Counted from the stretch's first letter, positions 34,458 to 46,083 are shown. The stretch: DNA of 64,000 nucleotides from Candidatus Altimarinota bacterium (GCA_014377305.1 JACMPW010000003.1:1-64000); one strand, 5' to 3'. The notes: generated from the letters alone by a model not told the origin. Numbers and translations: made by a program.

Positions 34458-35132
34458 ATGATAACCAAAAAATCTGAGTCATGTACATGTGTCGACTGCA
34501 AGTGTGATCCGTGTGAGTGAAAGGATGATGCATGTTGTGGGAAGTCTACAACTTGCCGAAGTAGTTGGTGCAACTGGGGAGCAGCTCTCCGCATCGCGAT
34601 CGCGGTCGGTCTCGTGATAGCCGCTTTTGCTACTGGGATCGCTGTCGGATCTCACGGTCAGTGGGATCGTGATGATGATCGTGACGGTTACTCTCGTCGT
34701 GGTGGGATGATGCAGGGTCAGATGTGACAAAAAATGGATCCGATGGCAGAACACTGCAAGACTATGCCAGAGATGGCAGGTTGTGAAAAATACCAAACTC
34801 AGGTAACTCAACCAACGCACACTATGAATATGGCTGATCCGATGTCTATGAGTATGGCAGATATGAGTCAGATGATGGTCGGTAAGACGGGGGATGCTCT
34901 CGATAAGGCGTTCCTCGAGGGGATGATCCCACATCATCAGGGTGCGGTCGATATGGCGAAGATGATGGCTAGATCGAAGCATCCAGAACTCGTGAAATTC
35001 GCAGGTGATATCATCGCTGGTCAGGGCAAGGAGATCGAGCAGATGCAAGCATGGATGAAGGCATGGGGATATATTCAGACAGGTGGAACGAGTACAGGTA
35101 TGATGATGGGATCTGGGATGATGCATATGTAA
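34458..35132 (+). CDS. Cys-rich, membrane-anchored DUF305 protein
   Basis: 224 residues in four parts. Residues 1-35 are metallothionein-like (CTCVDCKCDPCE, CCGKSTTC). Residues ~42-62 form one membrane helix (IAIAVGLVIAAFATGIAVG). A linker holds HCKTMPEMAGCEKYQ, shared with the neighbouring membrane protein. The C-terminal ~110 residues are a DUF305 domain: DKAFLEGMIPHHQGAVDMA and AGDIIAGQGKEIEQM, followed by a Met/His tail. DUF305 is a ferritin-like four-helix domain often found with copper resistance genes. The topology puts the Cys-rich part on one side of the membrane and DUF305 on the other. Confidence 0.85.
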
Positions 35133-35141
35133 TGCTATATC

Positions 35142-35175
35142 AAAAATCCCGATTCAGCAATGAGTTGGGATTTTT
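35142..35175 (+). terminator. Terminator after the metal cluster
   Basis: AAAAATCCC (35142-35150) pairs with GGGATTTTT (35167-35175), ending in a T-run, just after the DUF305 gene. Confidence 0.75.
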
Positions 35176-35177
35176 AG

Positions 35178-35210
35178 TTGACTTTTACATTTTTTTGTAT
35201 ATTTTATACT
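35178..35210 (+). promoter_or_regulatory. Promoter-like sequence
   Basis: TTGACT (35178-35183) and TATACT (35205-35210) in an A/T-rich stretch, 7 bases before an ATG. Spacing (21) is long, so an alternative TATATT at 35198 may serve. Confidence 0.4.
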
Positions 35211-35217
35211 TAAAAGT

Positions 35218-35766
35218 ATGATAAAATCATTACAACCTATCACACAATCTTTTATATCAGACAATTTTTTGCATACCCATGGTGAACATGGACCTATCGG
35301 TAACTTTCTTGGAGAATGAAACGATACACTAAGAATAAAGGATGAAGGCTCACATAAAATTGCATCGTCAGAGCACTTAGCAGAGTATAGAAATCAGATT
35401 CTATGAATAACAAAAATCCCATGATGATTCGTATTGCTCAGATATACAGGGAAAACAAGCGATATTGTATCAAATATGGATATCTTACGAGAGAATAAGA
35501 TTGAAACAGTCATATCTCTAAATAATCTTAGAGAGAGTTTTGCTTTCATGTCGGAATTCATGCCTGGATTTATGAATACTCCTAACATGAAGCGAGATGC
35601 ACTAGAAAACCATCTATCACAATATTTTGACATAAAAATATCGAATGACTCATCTGAGACATTCACTCTATTACAAAGAGAATACCCAGATGAAGTGAAG
35701 CAAATTTTGAGTCAAATAGCAGCTAAAAAGAATCCAGAGATACTCACTGGAACTGAATTAGCTTAA
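35218..35766 (+). CDS. Hypothetical protein
   Basis: 182 residues, not recognised. No signal peptide or membrane helix. N-terminal half has G/H-rich loops (THGEHGPIGNFLGEG); the middle (GKTSDIVSNMDILRENKIET) and C-terminal half are helical, ending LTGTELA. Four TGA glycines (EGNDT, ILGITK, IPGGF) support real coding. Low G/C relative to the metal cluster. Converges with tgt. Confidence 0.6.
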
Positions 35767-35776
35767 CGATAAATCT

Positions 35777-36958
35777 CTACTTCTTCGGATACACACTCCA
35801 AAACTCAGCTCTAAACTCTGCAAATTTCTCGTCAAGTATAGCTTGTCGGGATTTTTTTGCTATGAGGAGGAGGTATTCCAGATTGTGGAGAGATAATAGA
35901 ACTCCACCAGTTGCCTCACCCACATTGATGAGATGACGCAGATATCCGAGTGAATATCGTTTTGAGACCTGAGTTTCAAAACCAGGAAGCATCGAAATCT
36001 TCTCTAAACTGAATTTGTACTTCTCACCTCAGATCTTCAGATTACCATATGAGCTAAAAGCCTCACCATGGCGACCGATACGCGTCGGGAGGACACAATC
36101 CATCATATCGATCCCACGAGCGATCCCCTCTACGAGATCCTCAGGCGTACCGACTCCCATGAGATAGTGAGGCTTGTCCACTGGCAAGATTGGGGCGAGT
36201 ACATCCAGAATTCTGTACATATCCTCCTTGGATTCTCACACGGAAAGTCCTCAAATAGCGATCCCTGGAGTATCGAGATTTTTGATGAATTCGCATGACT
36301 CTGCTCTGAGATCATCATAGACAACTCACTGGATGATGGCAAAGAGTGCCTGCGGATGACGACCTTCGAGTTTCCTTTTTGCTTCGTTCACCTTCCACTG
36401 CTCCTGAGACCTGAGAGCCCATCGGTGCGTCCGCTCCATCGCCTGCCTCGCATACTCGTGTGTAGATCCTCCTGGAGCACACTCGTCGAACGCCATGATG
36501 ATATCAGCACCAAGGGCACACTGCATATTCATCACATTCTCCGCTGAGAAGAAGTGTTTGGATCCATCGAGATACGAGCGGAAATTGACTCACTCTTCGG
36601 TGATCTTTGCGAGCTTTTCTCCTCAATCAGTCTGCATCCCGAGTCCGAGTGAAAACACCTGGAATCCTCCAGAGTCAGTCAGGATCGGAAGACTCACATC
36701 CATGAACTGATGCAGTCCGCCGAGCGCCTCTACAACATCGCAACCAGGACGGAGGTAGCTATGATAGTTGTTCACGAGCATGATCTCAGAACCGATACCC
36801 TGGACTTGATCGATCGTGGCTCACTTCACAGCACTACGAGTACCAACCGGCATGAATATCGGAGTCTGTATAATTCCGTGAGGCGTCGTGATCGTACCAG
36901 CTCGGGCAAGTCAGTCGGTTGCATCGAGGGTAAATGAGAAATCTGGGAAAGTAGTCAT
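35777..36958 (-). CDS. tgt: tRNA-guanine transglycosylase (Tgt)
   Basis: Exchanges guanine 34 for the queuosine precursor preQ1 in tRNAs with GUN anticodons. 393 residues. Motifs: [30 protein letters not shown] (catalytic Asp), [30 protein letters not shown] and [13 protein letters not shown] (catalytic nucleophile region). The C-terminal zinc site region CxxC...H follows in the [12 protein letters not shown] part. Numerous TGA glycines. The queuosine pathway link is strengthened by a queH domain at 46.2 kb. Confidence 0.95.
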
Positions 36959-37067
36959 AAAAAAATCCGTACAAAGTAAATTTATGGGAATTATAGGAAA
37001 AAGTTACGAAAATGCGAATTTTGCTTCGATTTTTGCATTCTGGAGAGCGATATGATAGGATGAGAGC

Positions 37068-39287
37068 ATGTATATTATAGGCAAAAAAAACATTCTAGTA
37101 CTCTTTTCTTGAGAATGAATAGGAGAATCAATAGGAAAGTGGTCAACCACTGTTCAAAAAGCATGATCTGATACGATTGATAAGGCAGTTGATACCGGTA
37201 AAAAGGGGATGAATATTGCATGAAACGCAATAAGTGGTGCATCCGTTCTCGCAACAGATAGCGAGGCAAGAGATCTTGCATTCAGAACTAAAGACGCAAT
37301 TGAGGAAGCGGAAAAATCTACAAATCCAGATGTTAAAAAAACACTAGAACTCTTAAAAGCAACAGGAACTATAGAAATAGGGATGCTCAATCAGGCAAGA
37401 GTAGTTGCACGTTTTGCAAATTCAGCAGGTAAATCTGGGGCAAATGCCATCCTATGAGCGCTGAATGCGGCAAAGAATGGTGTCATAAATATAGTACTCT
37501 ATGCCAATGAAAAATACACACCGATGAGTATGAATGCCTATGAAAAACTTGTTAGCAAGGATCCTGATCAATTAAACAAATGAGTATCAAAATGACTTTG
37601 GTGACTTTATCAACAATGATCACCTCTTTGATTCACAAAAGAAACATGGTCAAATATTAGTGTTTATTGTTCCAAAAGAAACTGGGATACCAGAATTATT
37701 TGAGGTAATGCTGATATAAAAAAAAGCATGGAAACTTTGTATTCTAAAAAGAAAGAAATGGAAGAAAAAACCCTTTCTATACTTCTAGATTCTCTCTTGC
37801 CAGATATTTCAAAAAATGATCCAAAACTTGCGGCACTTCTTTCTAGAATATATCTAGAAAAAAATCCAAATGGTACTATCAATGCAAGCAAGGCAATAGA
37901 GAAGATGGTAATAACAAATCTCAATGAGATACCCTGAAAATTCAAAGATATTGCAGATGCTATGAGAAAAGATGCCAAAGAACTCTTCAGGATAGCAAAA
38001 GAAGTAGCAAAATCTACACCGATCAAATCACTCAGTGACCTTAAAATAGTATGAATCGGAACATGAGAAATACTCAATAGATCATTCCATTCATTCAATC
38101 AAGATGAGATCAAAAAATATACACCCATTATACAGGAGCATCTCAAAGGAATACAAGACCCCAAACAAATAGGTGATATAAAAAAAATACTCACTATTCT
38201 CCTTGCCCTCAATACAGGATTTGAAAAAACTAGACTTGCAGCTGATGCAAAGCTAAAATCAGAAACTACTAAAAAAGCAATAGAGAAAAATCCAAATATC
38301 ACAAAAGAAAAACTCTGAGAATCACTGGATTCAAGCTGAGAACAAGAAAAAGCTCAATTCGCACAAGAGATCTCAGTATCTCGAGCATCATCTGATAATA
38401 AATTGGATACTATCAAAGAATATGGAATAGATACTCTCGAAAAAGCTCAACAGAAACTCCAAGAACTCGAAAAAAAGTGAAACCTCTCAGAAGAAGAAAA
38501 AATACTGAAATCAGAATTAAGCTGATATATACAATCCAAAATACGTGAAGCACAAGTATATAAAGATTATTCTAGTCATCTCACAGAGAGTGATAAAAAA
38601 GAAATATTCACTCAAACCAATCAATTCATATCAGGTAACCCGAAAGAAACCTATAATTTCCAAGCTCTCGAAAAAATTGCAGTGCTCACAGATCCAGAAT
38701 CCACTCCAACTCAGCGGACTCTCGCTCAGCTCGAGGCAGGACAGTCAGTATCTATGGATGACTTGTTACGATGAAACTCTGAAGTATCAGTGAGCTCAGC
38801 CCCTGAGCTATCCCAAGTAACTGTATCCAAAAATTCTGATGGTACTTTTAATATTCCACTTTTTGCAGCTAGGAATATCACAAAAGATCAGGTAAACGAA
38901 TACAAGGAAGATACTCGACTCTATGCTAAGTTGGGACTCTCTCAGCTCATCCCTCATATACCACTATTGACTCAAGAACTCCGCAATAAGTGAGTCAATA
39001 CAGCAATCGATGGAAAAACTGGAACTATGGAACAACAACAAATTCTCAAGAGCCTCTATGCCCAATTGTTCTGAAAAGAAATCATCTCATCGAGTCTGGC
39101 AGAAGTAGAGAGAGCCTTCTCAAGTGCACTCGGCAATCCAACCAATATGAAAAATGCTATGCAAGGAGTACTCAGTACTCATCATCTCATAACAGATTCT
39201 GGGCAATCGATCGCTCCTGATACTCTCCAGAATTGGATGAGAAAAAATACTCAAGACAATCAAAAACCAACTATCAATCTCACGTAA
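37068..39287 (+). CDS. Large hypothetical protein, lineage-specific
   Basis: 739 residues, not recognised. No clear membrane segment, although the first 15 residues (MYIIGKKNILVLFSGEG) are fairly hydrophobic. Mostly helical and lysine/glutamate-rich, with probable coiled coil around residues 440-500 (KAQQKLQELEKKGNLSEEE). The region MNIAGNAISGASVLATDSEA near the start is glycine/alanine-rich. More than 15 TGA glycines, all in one uninterrupted frame, make coding certain. Terminator overlaps the stop codon. Similar in style to the orphan at 50.98 kb, but I see no clear homology. Confidence 0.7.
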
Positions 39288-39302
39288 ATCGTGAGATTTT
39301 TC
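39276..39302 (+). terminator. Terminator overlapping the stop codon
   Basis: AATCTCACG (39276-39284) pairs with CGTGAGATT (39290-39298), followed by T-run. The stop codon of the 739-residue orphan is in the loop. Confidence 0.8.
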
Positions 39303-39358
39303 TTGTTTGCAAAAAATCGAGATTTTCATATCCTCTATACATCTCAATCAACTCAACT

Positions 39359-40339
39359 ATGAATCCTGCTCTCTCTCATATTCACGATACTCTCTCTCAA
39401 ATCAAACAAGAGATCCAAAAAGAAATCATCGGACAAGATGCTATGATAGAAAAACTGATTATCACATTCTTCGCAGGTGGACATGCACTCCTCGAGTGAG
39501 TTCCTGGACTCGGGAAAACTCGGACTATTCGTACTTTTGCACGAGTACTCTGACTGGATACCGGTCGAGTATCATTCACCCCTGATCTCCTCCCATCAGA
39601 TCTGACCGGCAATGAGATATACAGGCAACAGAGTGGCAAGTTCGAGATACGCAAGTGACCTATATTCACACATATTCTCCTCGCTGATGAGATCAATCGC
39701 ACTCCCCCGAAGGTACAATCAGCACTCCTCGAGGCCATGGAGGAGAAAAAAGTCACCATAGGAGATAAGACACTCGATTTGCCATCCCCTTTTGTGGTAT
39801 TCGCAACTCAGAATCCTCTCGAACATGAGGGTACCTATCCCCTTCCCGAGGCTCAGCTCGACCGATTTCTCATGCGAATCATGCTCACATACCCAAGTAT
39901 GGAGGACGAGCGAGCTATCTATATCTCAGAGTGTGGTAGTATGAGATCTCAGGACAAAAAAGAAATAACAACTGAAATAAAATTCAAAATAGTAGATCTC
40001 ATCGAGATGATCCACTATATAGCGGATAACATCAGAGTCGATGCAAAAATCTACGACTATATCTCAGATATCATATCGGCAACGAGAAAACTGGCAATAT
40101 CAACTCCGAATCCAACTCTTTCCTATGGTGCATCTACTCGTGCTGGCCTCGCACTCATCAGAGCAGGTCGAGTGAGGGCTGTACTAGCAGGTCGTGACTA
40201 TATGATCCCCGAAGACATCGTATCACTCGCCCATGATATCATCGATCACCGTATCGGGCTCTCCTATAATTCTATGAGTGAGTGAGCCACAGCCTACAGT
40301 GTGACGAGTCAGATCCTCGATAGCGTGAGGATACCATAG
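39359..40339 (+). CDS. MoxR-family AAA+ ATPase
   Basis: 326 residues. Walker A is GVPGLGKT, whose first glycine is a TGA codon: direct proof of the altered code. Walker B is ILLADEIN, followed by [16 protein letters not shown] and the sensor-1 block [20 protein letters not shown] with DRF. The C-terminal lid has [22 protein letters not shown]. MoxR ATPases act as chaperones for VWA-domain partners; the VWA protein at 8.9 kb is a candidate, though unlinked. Single gene flanked by terminators. Confidence 0.95.
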
Positions 40340-40343
40340 ACAC

Positions 40344-40382
40344 AAATATCCCTATCTGAATACAGATAGGGATATTTTTTTA
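40344..40382. terminator. Bidirectional terminator
   Basis: AAATATCCCTATCTG and CAGATAGGGATATTT form a perfect 15-bp stem with a 4-base loop and T-run. Serves moxR and the convergent small gene whose stop lies in its T-run. Confidence 0.9.
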
Positions 40383-40712
40383 AGCATTTTTCATTTCGAT
40401 ATTTTTACCTCACTCTGTTCATCCAACCGATGATTCTATTGTTACGGGTGGCCATAGATCATCTTTTTTTGGCATCATTGCTAATGCTTCTCTTCTTTCC
40501 CCTGCAATTCATTCTTGAATATTTGATAGAATTTTAGTATCAAGAGGTTTTGGTAATTCTCATGATTTACTTGGTTTTGGATCTCACTCCTTACTATCTC
40601 ATAACTGATCACTCGGTTGTTGATGATTTCAGAATTCTTTAACATTAGTAGCTTTTGCTTCTGGATTTTTGAGCTCATCTGCTCGGGCTGGCTCAAATTG
40701 TTCGAATGACAT
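40380..40712 (-). CDS. Small hydrophilic hypothetical protein
   Basis: 110 residues, not recognised. Starts MSFEQFEPARADELKNPEA; very hydrophilic and Lys/Glu/Pro-rich, likely partly disordered, with the segment AGERREALAMMPKKDDLWPP near the C-terminus. At least seven TGA glycines; no stop other than TAA. Under the standard code nothing would be called here. Divergent from terC. Confidence 0.6.
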
Positions 40713-40854
40713 AATAATTGAATTATAAATCTTGTAGCTAAAGATATTTTAGCAGATTCTCTCTCTTCTGTCAAAAATCAGCAATATATCAAAAATCTCA
40801 TTGATTTCTCTCATATTTCTATACAATATTTCATATACCTAAATCAAAAATAAT

Positions 40855-41802
40855 ATGCTCGATTCTCTCGCTCCCGACTTTGCCCTCCTACTCACATCTG
40901 CTGGGGCATTTGCCCTACTCAATATCATCATGATAGATCTCGTGATGAGTGGAGATAATGCTATCCTCATCGGTATGGCAACAAAGAAGCTCCAATGAGC
41001 AGATCGAAAAAAGGCTATATTTTGGGGGGTTGCTGGTGCGACTATTCTCCGTATTATTTTCTCCCTCGGAGTCGTGTGGCTCATGCAGATACCTGGTCTG
41101 GAGTTCCTCGGAGCAATACTATTGCTCTATGTAGTATGGAAGTTCTATCGAGAGATCAGGGCTCACGAGCACCATGAAGAATGAAAAGAATGATGAGCAA
41201 CATTCTGGGCTGCTATCCAGACGATCATGGTTGCTGATGTGGCTATGTCACTCGACAACGTGCTCGCAGTCGCGGGTGCAAGTCATGGTAATGTAGTCAA
41301 TCTTATAATAGGATTAGTAGTCTCTATTATCCTGATGGTCGTAGCATCAGGATATATTGCCAATCTATTAGTAAAATATCCATCTATCTCATGGGTCGGA
41401 CTGTTCATCATACTTTTCACCGCTCTCGATATGCTCGAGAAGTGACTTGGCAAAGCGATCGCTGTCAATACTATCTATGGTATACCAGAATCAAGTATAT
41501 TCACGATACTTCTTATTCTTATAGTAGGATGATTTGCAATATTACAGACCAAATATCTCAAAACAGATCATTCTATTTTCTCTGACTGGGTATGAGCCAA
41601 CGGGAAGACTCTGATGGTGAGCATATTTCTCCTACTCATACTCATAGTCAATTTCTGAGGTAAAATCACAGACTTTATGAATTCTCATCACGGCTACAAA
41701 TATGGATTCATCATGATATGCGTACTTGGGATTATCGAAATACTCAGAATAGAAAAAGATAGTGAGAAGCATGGGCTCATTTCCAGACTCTTTGGGAGAT
41801 AA
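40855..41802 (+). CDS. TerC-family integral membrane protein
   Basis: 315 residues, about eight membrane helices. The TerC signature is present twice: DLVMSGDNAILIGMA in helix 2 and VADVAMSLDNVLAVAGA in the middle, each with conserved D-N. An extended hydrophilic loop (EIRAHEHHEEGKEGGAT) is His/Glu-rich and may bind metal. TerC proteins are linked to tellurite resistance and to manganese export / metal loading of exported enzymes. Ten or so TGA glycines. Confidence 0.9.
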
Positions 41803-41807
41803 ATATC

Positions 41808-42524
41808 TTATCTACTATTATCATTCCAATCCACTTGAACTGGTGTATCTTTAGAGATAGACCATACTTCACATAGGATTGCAAAATAAACATCTATAGT
41901 TTCTCGAAATTTTCCAGAATAAAGAATAGGGCAGCGATATATAGGACGACTAATGGGATAACCAAGATATTGCTTTGATATATCTATATCAGGATCAAAA
42001 AATAAGGATTCCCATCATTTAATATCAGGGTCTATTGCCATCATACGAGCCCTCTCTATTGATGTACTAGCAAATTGTACAGCATTTTTATAAGGAAAAA
42101 TTCTGATATTATTCTCGTCTCTTTCGGTAAAAAGAACAGCCCTTTTTATAAAAGCGTGAAATGTCTCAAGTCATGCAACAAGTCGATTTCTAACAAGAGG
42201 ATCTTTTTCTATAGCAAGAAAAAAATGCTCTCCGTATTTTTTGAGAACTACTCAAATTTCATCTGCTAGATTCTTATACGTATCTGGCATATCTCTCATT
42301 CATTCTATATATACTCATAGTTGTGATTGCAACTGAGAAATATTTTCTCCAAACTGGAAAATCCTATATGCGAAAAGTGCCTGTTCTTTTTCAGGAGTAT
42401 CTATAATGATAGATACTCAAGATTGCAATTCTTGGAAAATATGGCGAATATTTTGTTGAGGAGATCAATTTGGGGAATGAGGTATTTCATCATGATGAGG
42501 GTACGGACATTTTGATACTATCAT
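41808..42524 (-). CDS. Hypothetical protein
   Basis: 238 residues, not recognised. Starts MIVSKCPYPHHDEIPHSP; no signal peptide or membrane helix. Mixed helical protein with an aromatic-rich C-terminal part (GWESLFFDPDIDISKQYLG, RPIYRCPILYSGKFRET). Several TGA glycines. Low G/C. Stop is 6 bases from terC's stop on the other strand. Confidence 0.6.
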
Positions 42525-42557
42525 GAGATGAGTATATATTAAATCAGTTAAAAATTC

Positions 42558-42590
42558 AAATAATCCCCTACTTTCATAGGGGATTATTTA
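42558..42590 (-). terminator. Terminator for the malic enzyme gene
   Basis: AAATAATCCCCTA and TAGGGGATTATTT pair perfectly around a 5-7 base loop, directly after the malic enzyme stop on the minus strand. Confidence 0.85.
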
Positions 42591-42600
42591 TAAAACGATG

Positions 42601-43740
42601 TTAGTTCGCCATCGCCTCCGCCACAACATCCGCGATCCCTGGATCAAATGGTCCTGGTATGACCATATCTACAGTAGGATGGACTACATAGTTCGCGAGT
42701 GCCTCTGCAGCTCGGATCTTCATCTCATCGGTGATTTTCTTTTTACCATACTTGAGTACTCACTTGAATATCCCGGGGAATGCGAGTGAGTTGTTGATCT
42801 GGTTGGGATAGTCAGACCTGCCCGTACCCACGATGCGAGCTCCAGCCGCGAGTGCGAGCTCTGGCATGATCTCTGGTACTGGATTCGCCATGGCGAATAT
42901 GATCGAGTCAGGCGCCATAGTCCGTACCATATCGCCCGTGAGTGCACCTGCTGCCGATACTCCGAGGAATACATCAGCACCGACTACGGCATCAGAGAGA
43001 GTACCAGTCATATTGTCTTTATTAGTGAATTCGAGGAGTTTTTGCTTCGAGATATCGAGATTTTCGCGGAACTGATGGATGATTCCCTTCGTATCACATG
43101 CGATGAAGTGATTGACTCCATAGAGATGGAGAAGCTTGCAGATAGCAACACCTGCTGCACCAGCACCGTTGAGTACCACACGAATATCTTCTTTTTTCTT
43201 ACCTGTGACCTTGAGAGCATTGATGAGTCCTGCGAGTACGACAATAGCAGTACCATGTTGATCATCATGCATCACTGGGATATCGAGCTCAGCCTTGAGT
43301 CTATCCTCGATCTCGAAACACCTTGGAGCAGAGATATCTTCGAGATTGATCCCGCCGAATCCATCGGCAATATTTTTGACCGTCTGGATGAATTCTTCGA
43401 CATCTTGTGTCCCGATGATTATCGGGAAAGCATCAACTCATGCGAACTCTTTGAACAGTACACACTTCCCTTCCATCACAGGCATAGAGGCTCGGTGTCC
43501 GAGATTGCCGAGTCCGAGAATAGCGGAACCATCAGAGATGACAGCGATAGTACGAGACTTCAATGTGTAGTCATACATCTTACTCGGATCTGCTGCGATC
43601 TCACGACATGGCTCAGCTACACCTGGAGAGTATGCCCATGAGAGATCATCACGATTCTCGATATGGACGATTGCCTCCATACGGAGTTTTCATTGGTATT
43701 TTTTATGCATTTCAATCGATTTTTGGAAGTGGTCAGTCAT
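42601..43740 (-). CDS. NAD(P)-dependent malic enzyme
   Basis: Oxidative decarboxylation of malate to pyruvate, giving NAD(P)H. 379 residues, the compact bacterial form without the phosphotransacetylase domain. Motifs: [85 protein letters not shown] (NAD-binding) and [10 protein letters not shown]. Start ATG at 43740 adds the usual N-terminal helix ([15 protein letters not shown]). Three TGA glycines. Together with the ATP synthase it suggests some central carbon metabolism is kept. Confidence 0.95.
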
Positions 43741-43891
43741 AGGTAGAGATAGTTAATAGTGATAGGAGATAGTTACGAGCAAAGATAGAGGAGATACCAC
43801 TAGCCCGAGAACATCTAGAAATAGATGATAGAAAAAATCTAAAAAAAAGCAAAAGAAAATGAGACAAAATCTCATAAAGAAAATAGATGAC

Positions 43892-43916
43892 AAAAAAAAC
43901 CTCCCGAAGGAGGCTT
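43892..43916 (-). terminator. Terminator for the surface-protein gene
   Basis: CCTCC-CGAA-GGAGG hairpin (43900-43913), T-run of eight on the minus strand, just after the surface-protein stop. Confidence 0.8.
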
Positions 43917-43926
43917 TCGTGAAAAA

Positions 43927-46083
43927 CTACTGAAAATCAAATGATTGAACAATAGTATATACAGCCTGAGCACGAGTCACTCCAAAAGATGAAGAAACAA
44001 TTGTATCTGCTGTTGCAGTTCATTTTACCACTGAAATAAGTTTATTGATCTCTGCCTGCGTGATTATATCGTTCGGACGGAAATTCATATTTTTGGTATT
44101 GATCCAACCTTTTGCTACTCCAAAATAGACATATAGTCCCAGATTTCCTGAATTAGGAATATCAGCGAATTTTTTGGCTACATTCACAGGCCCAGTATAG
44201 CCATAGGCCTGTACGAGGAGTTTGAGAAATTCTGAACGAGTAATAGTACGATTTGGATAAAATCTCTTTGTATTTTGTATATATCACTTTTGTATCATTG
44301 CTTCTATGGCTGTTTTATATTTATTTTTACTGATATCTATAGCTAGTATCACGGAACCGCTGGCGATATTAGGCGACACAGTTTGAAGTAGAGTTGTACC
44401 AGTAGAGCTCATTACTATTGGAGTCGGTGAAACGGAAGAAAAAGAACTCCCACCACCGCTACTCCCACCACCAGCAGATGGAGGTGTACTCACTATAATA
44501 GTACGAGCTATTATAGCTGAAATATTTCATGCTGTATCAGTTTTGCGATATTGGAAGGTATATGTACCGAGTGCTCATGTATTGACTGTTCCACTATAGG
44601 TAGCAATAGTACCAGTTCCATCGACGATATCAATCCGTGTGGCACCAGGATCAGTATACACTGTATTGATATAGACTCCGATAGATGATGCTCATACGAG
44701 AGTCAGAGTTGGTCGAGTCGTATCTATAACAGTGATACTACGGGAGATACTTGCTGTATTATTATGAGCATCTACCTTGGTATAAGTGAGTGTATAGACA
44801 CCAGGAACTCGCATATTCACAGTTCCTGATGAGGATATAGTGAGAGTACCTGTACCATCGACGATATCATACCAGTTGGCACCGGGCTCAGCAAATGATC
44901 CAGTAGAGGCCTCGACAGTCATGCTAACAGAACCAGAGAGAGTCACGACTGGAGGCGGTAGTATCTATGACGGTGACGGTACGAGAGACAGTATTGGAGA
45001 CATTGGTAGCTGCATCCGTCTTTGAATATGTGAGAGTATATGTTCCTGGAACTTGCATATTGACCGTCCCACTTGTTGCAGTGATAGATCCACTACCATC
45101 TACGATATCTATCCAGTTTGCTTTTGGATCAATAAATGAACCAGTAGAGGCCTCGACAGTCATAGGAGTTGCTCCTGAGAGAGTGATAGTTGGTGCAGTT
45201 GTATCAGTAACTATCACTGTCCGTGTAATACTAGAGATATTGCCATTTGCATCAGTCTTGGAGTATGTGAGTGTATATGTAGCTGGGACACGCATATTCA
45301 CCGTACCTGAAGAAGCAACTGCAATAGTATCAGTACCATCTACGATATCTGTCCAGTTGGCACCAGCATCAGCATATGATCCAGTAGAGGCCTGGACTGT
45401 ATGCGTACCAGAACCAACGAGAGTGAGAACTGACGGCGTTGTATCTACTATCGTGACTACTTGTGTTCCGGTAGAGAAGTTCCCTGCCGTATCGAGACAT
45501 GTCATATTGATATTGGATACTCCTACAATATTACCCGTAAGCGAGAGAGGACTTGCAATACCGCTGAAACTCAGAGGTGCAAAATCATCGGTACAGTTTG
45601 CTATGCCGGTAAAGGCCGCTGTGCGCGCCTCAAGATTCACAGTAGCTCAGCCGCTCATAGTGAGAGTCGGTGCGGTGTCATCAAGGATAAACGAAGAACT
45701 GAGTATACTGGCAACTACAGTTGTAGAGCCTGAGTCAATAACAGATCCAGAGAGCACATAACTCGCACTCGCAAATGAACTGATATCCAAATTAGTCGAG
45801 AACGAAGTAGAGCCCGAAACCGTAGATAGAGATGAAAAACTATTTACCAGAGTCGATCAGCTCATCAGATCAAGAGTTACTGTATCTCCATCATCAAAAG
45901 AACCACTTACCGTAAAATCACGGCCACCGAGGAAGACGTACTTCAACTTACTGTAGAGGTAGGACCAGTGAGCGTATTGCCACTCATAGGATCTACAGTC
46001 GCTGATGTGATATATGCACCTGTGATAGAGAGTCATATCAGGACTCATAGAGCGAGCGATCGTGAAGATATAGAATTGTTCAT
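43927..46083 (-). CDS. Surface protein with Ig-like repeats and SLH domains, two frameshifts
   Basis: About 718 residues if two single-base frameshifts are corrected. Signal peptide MNNSISSRSLALGVLIGLS (one TGA inside) then a Ser/Thr/Gly-rich region. Four to five tandem ~85-residue Ig-like (DUF5011-type) repeats follow, each with variants of VEASTGSF-x-(D/E)P, DIVDGTG and YTLTYSKTDA. After a Ser/Gly linker come SLH-like segments (IQKGYIQNTKRFYPNRTITR; KGWINTKNMNFRPNDIITQ) that would bind the cell wall polymer. Frame breaks lie at about 45938-45950 (one base missing) and 44954-44958 (one base extra); beyond each, homology simply continues in another frame. May be a pseudogene, sequence error or switching locus. 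Confidence 0.8.

Noticed and set aside
44967-45761. Long plus-strand open frame opposite the surface protein
   Set aside because: Antisense shadow of repetitive Thr/Ser/Val-rich coding; valine/threonine-rich nonsense with no start signal or motif.
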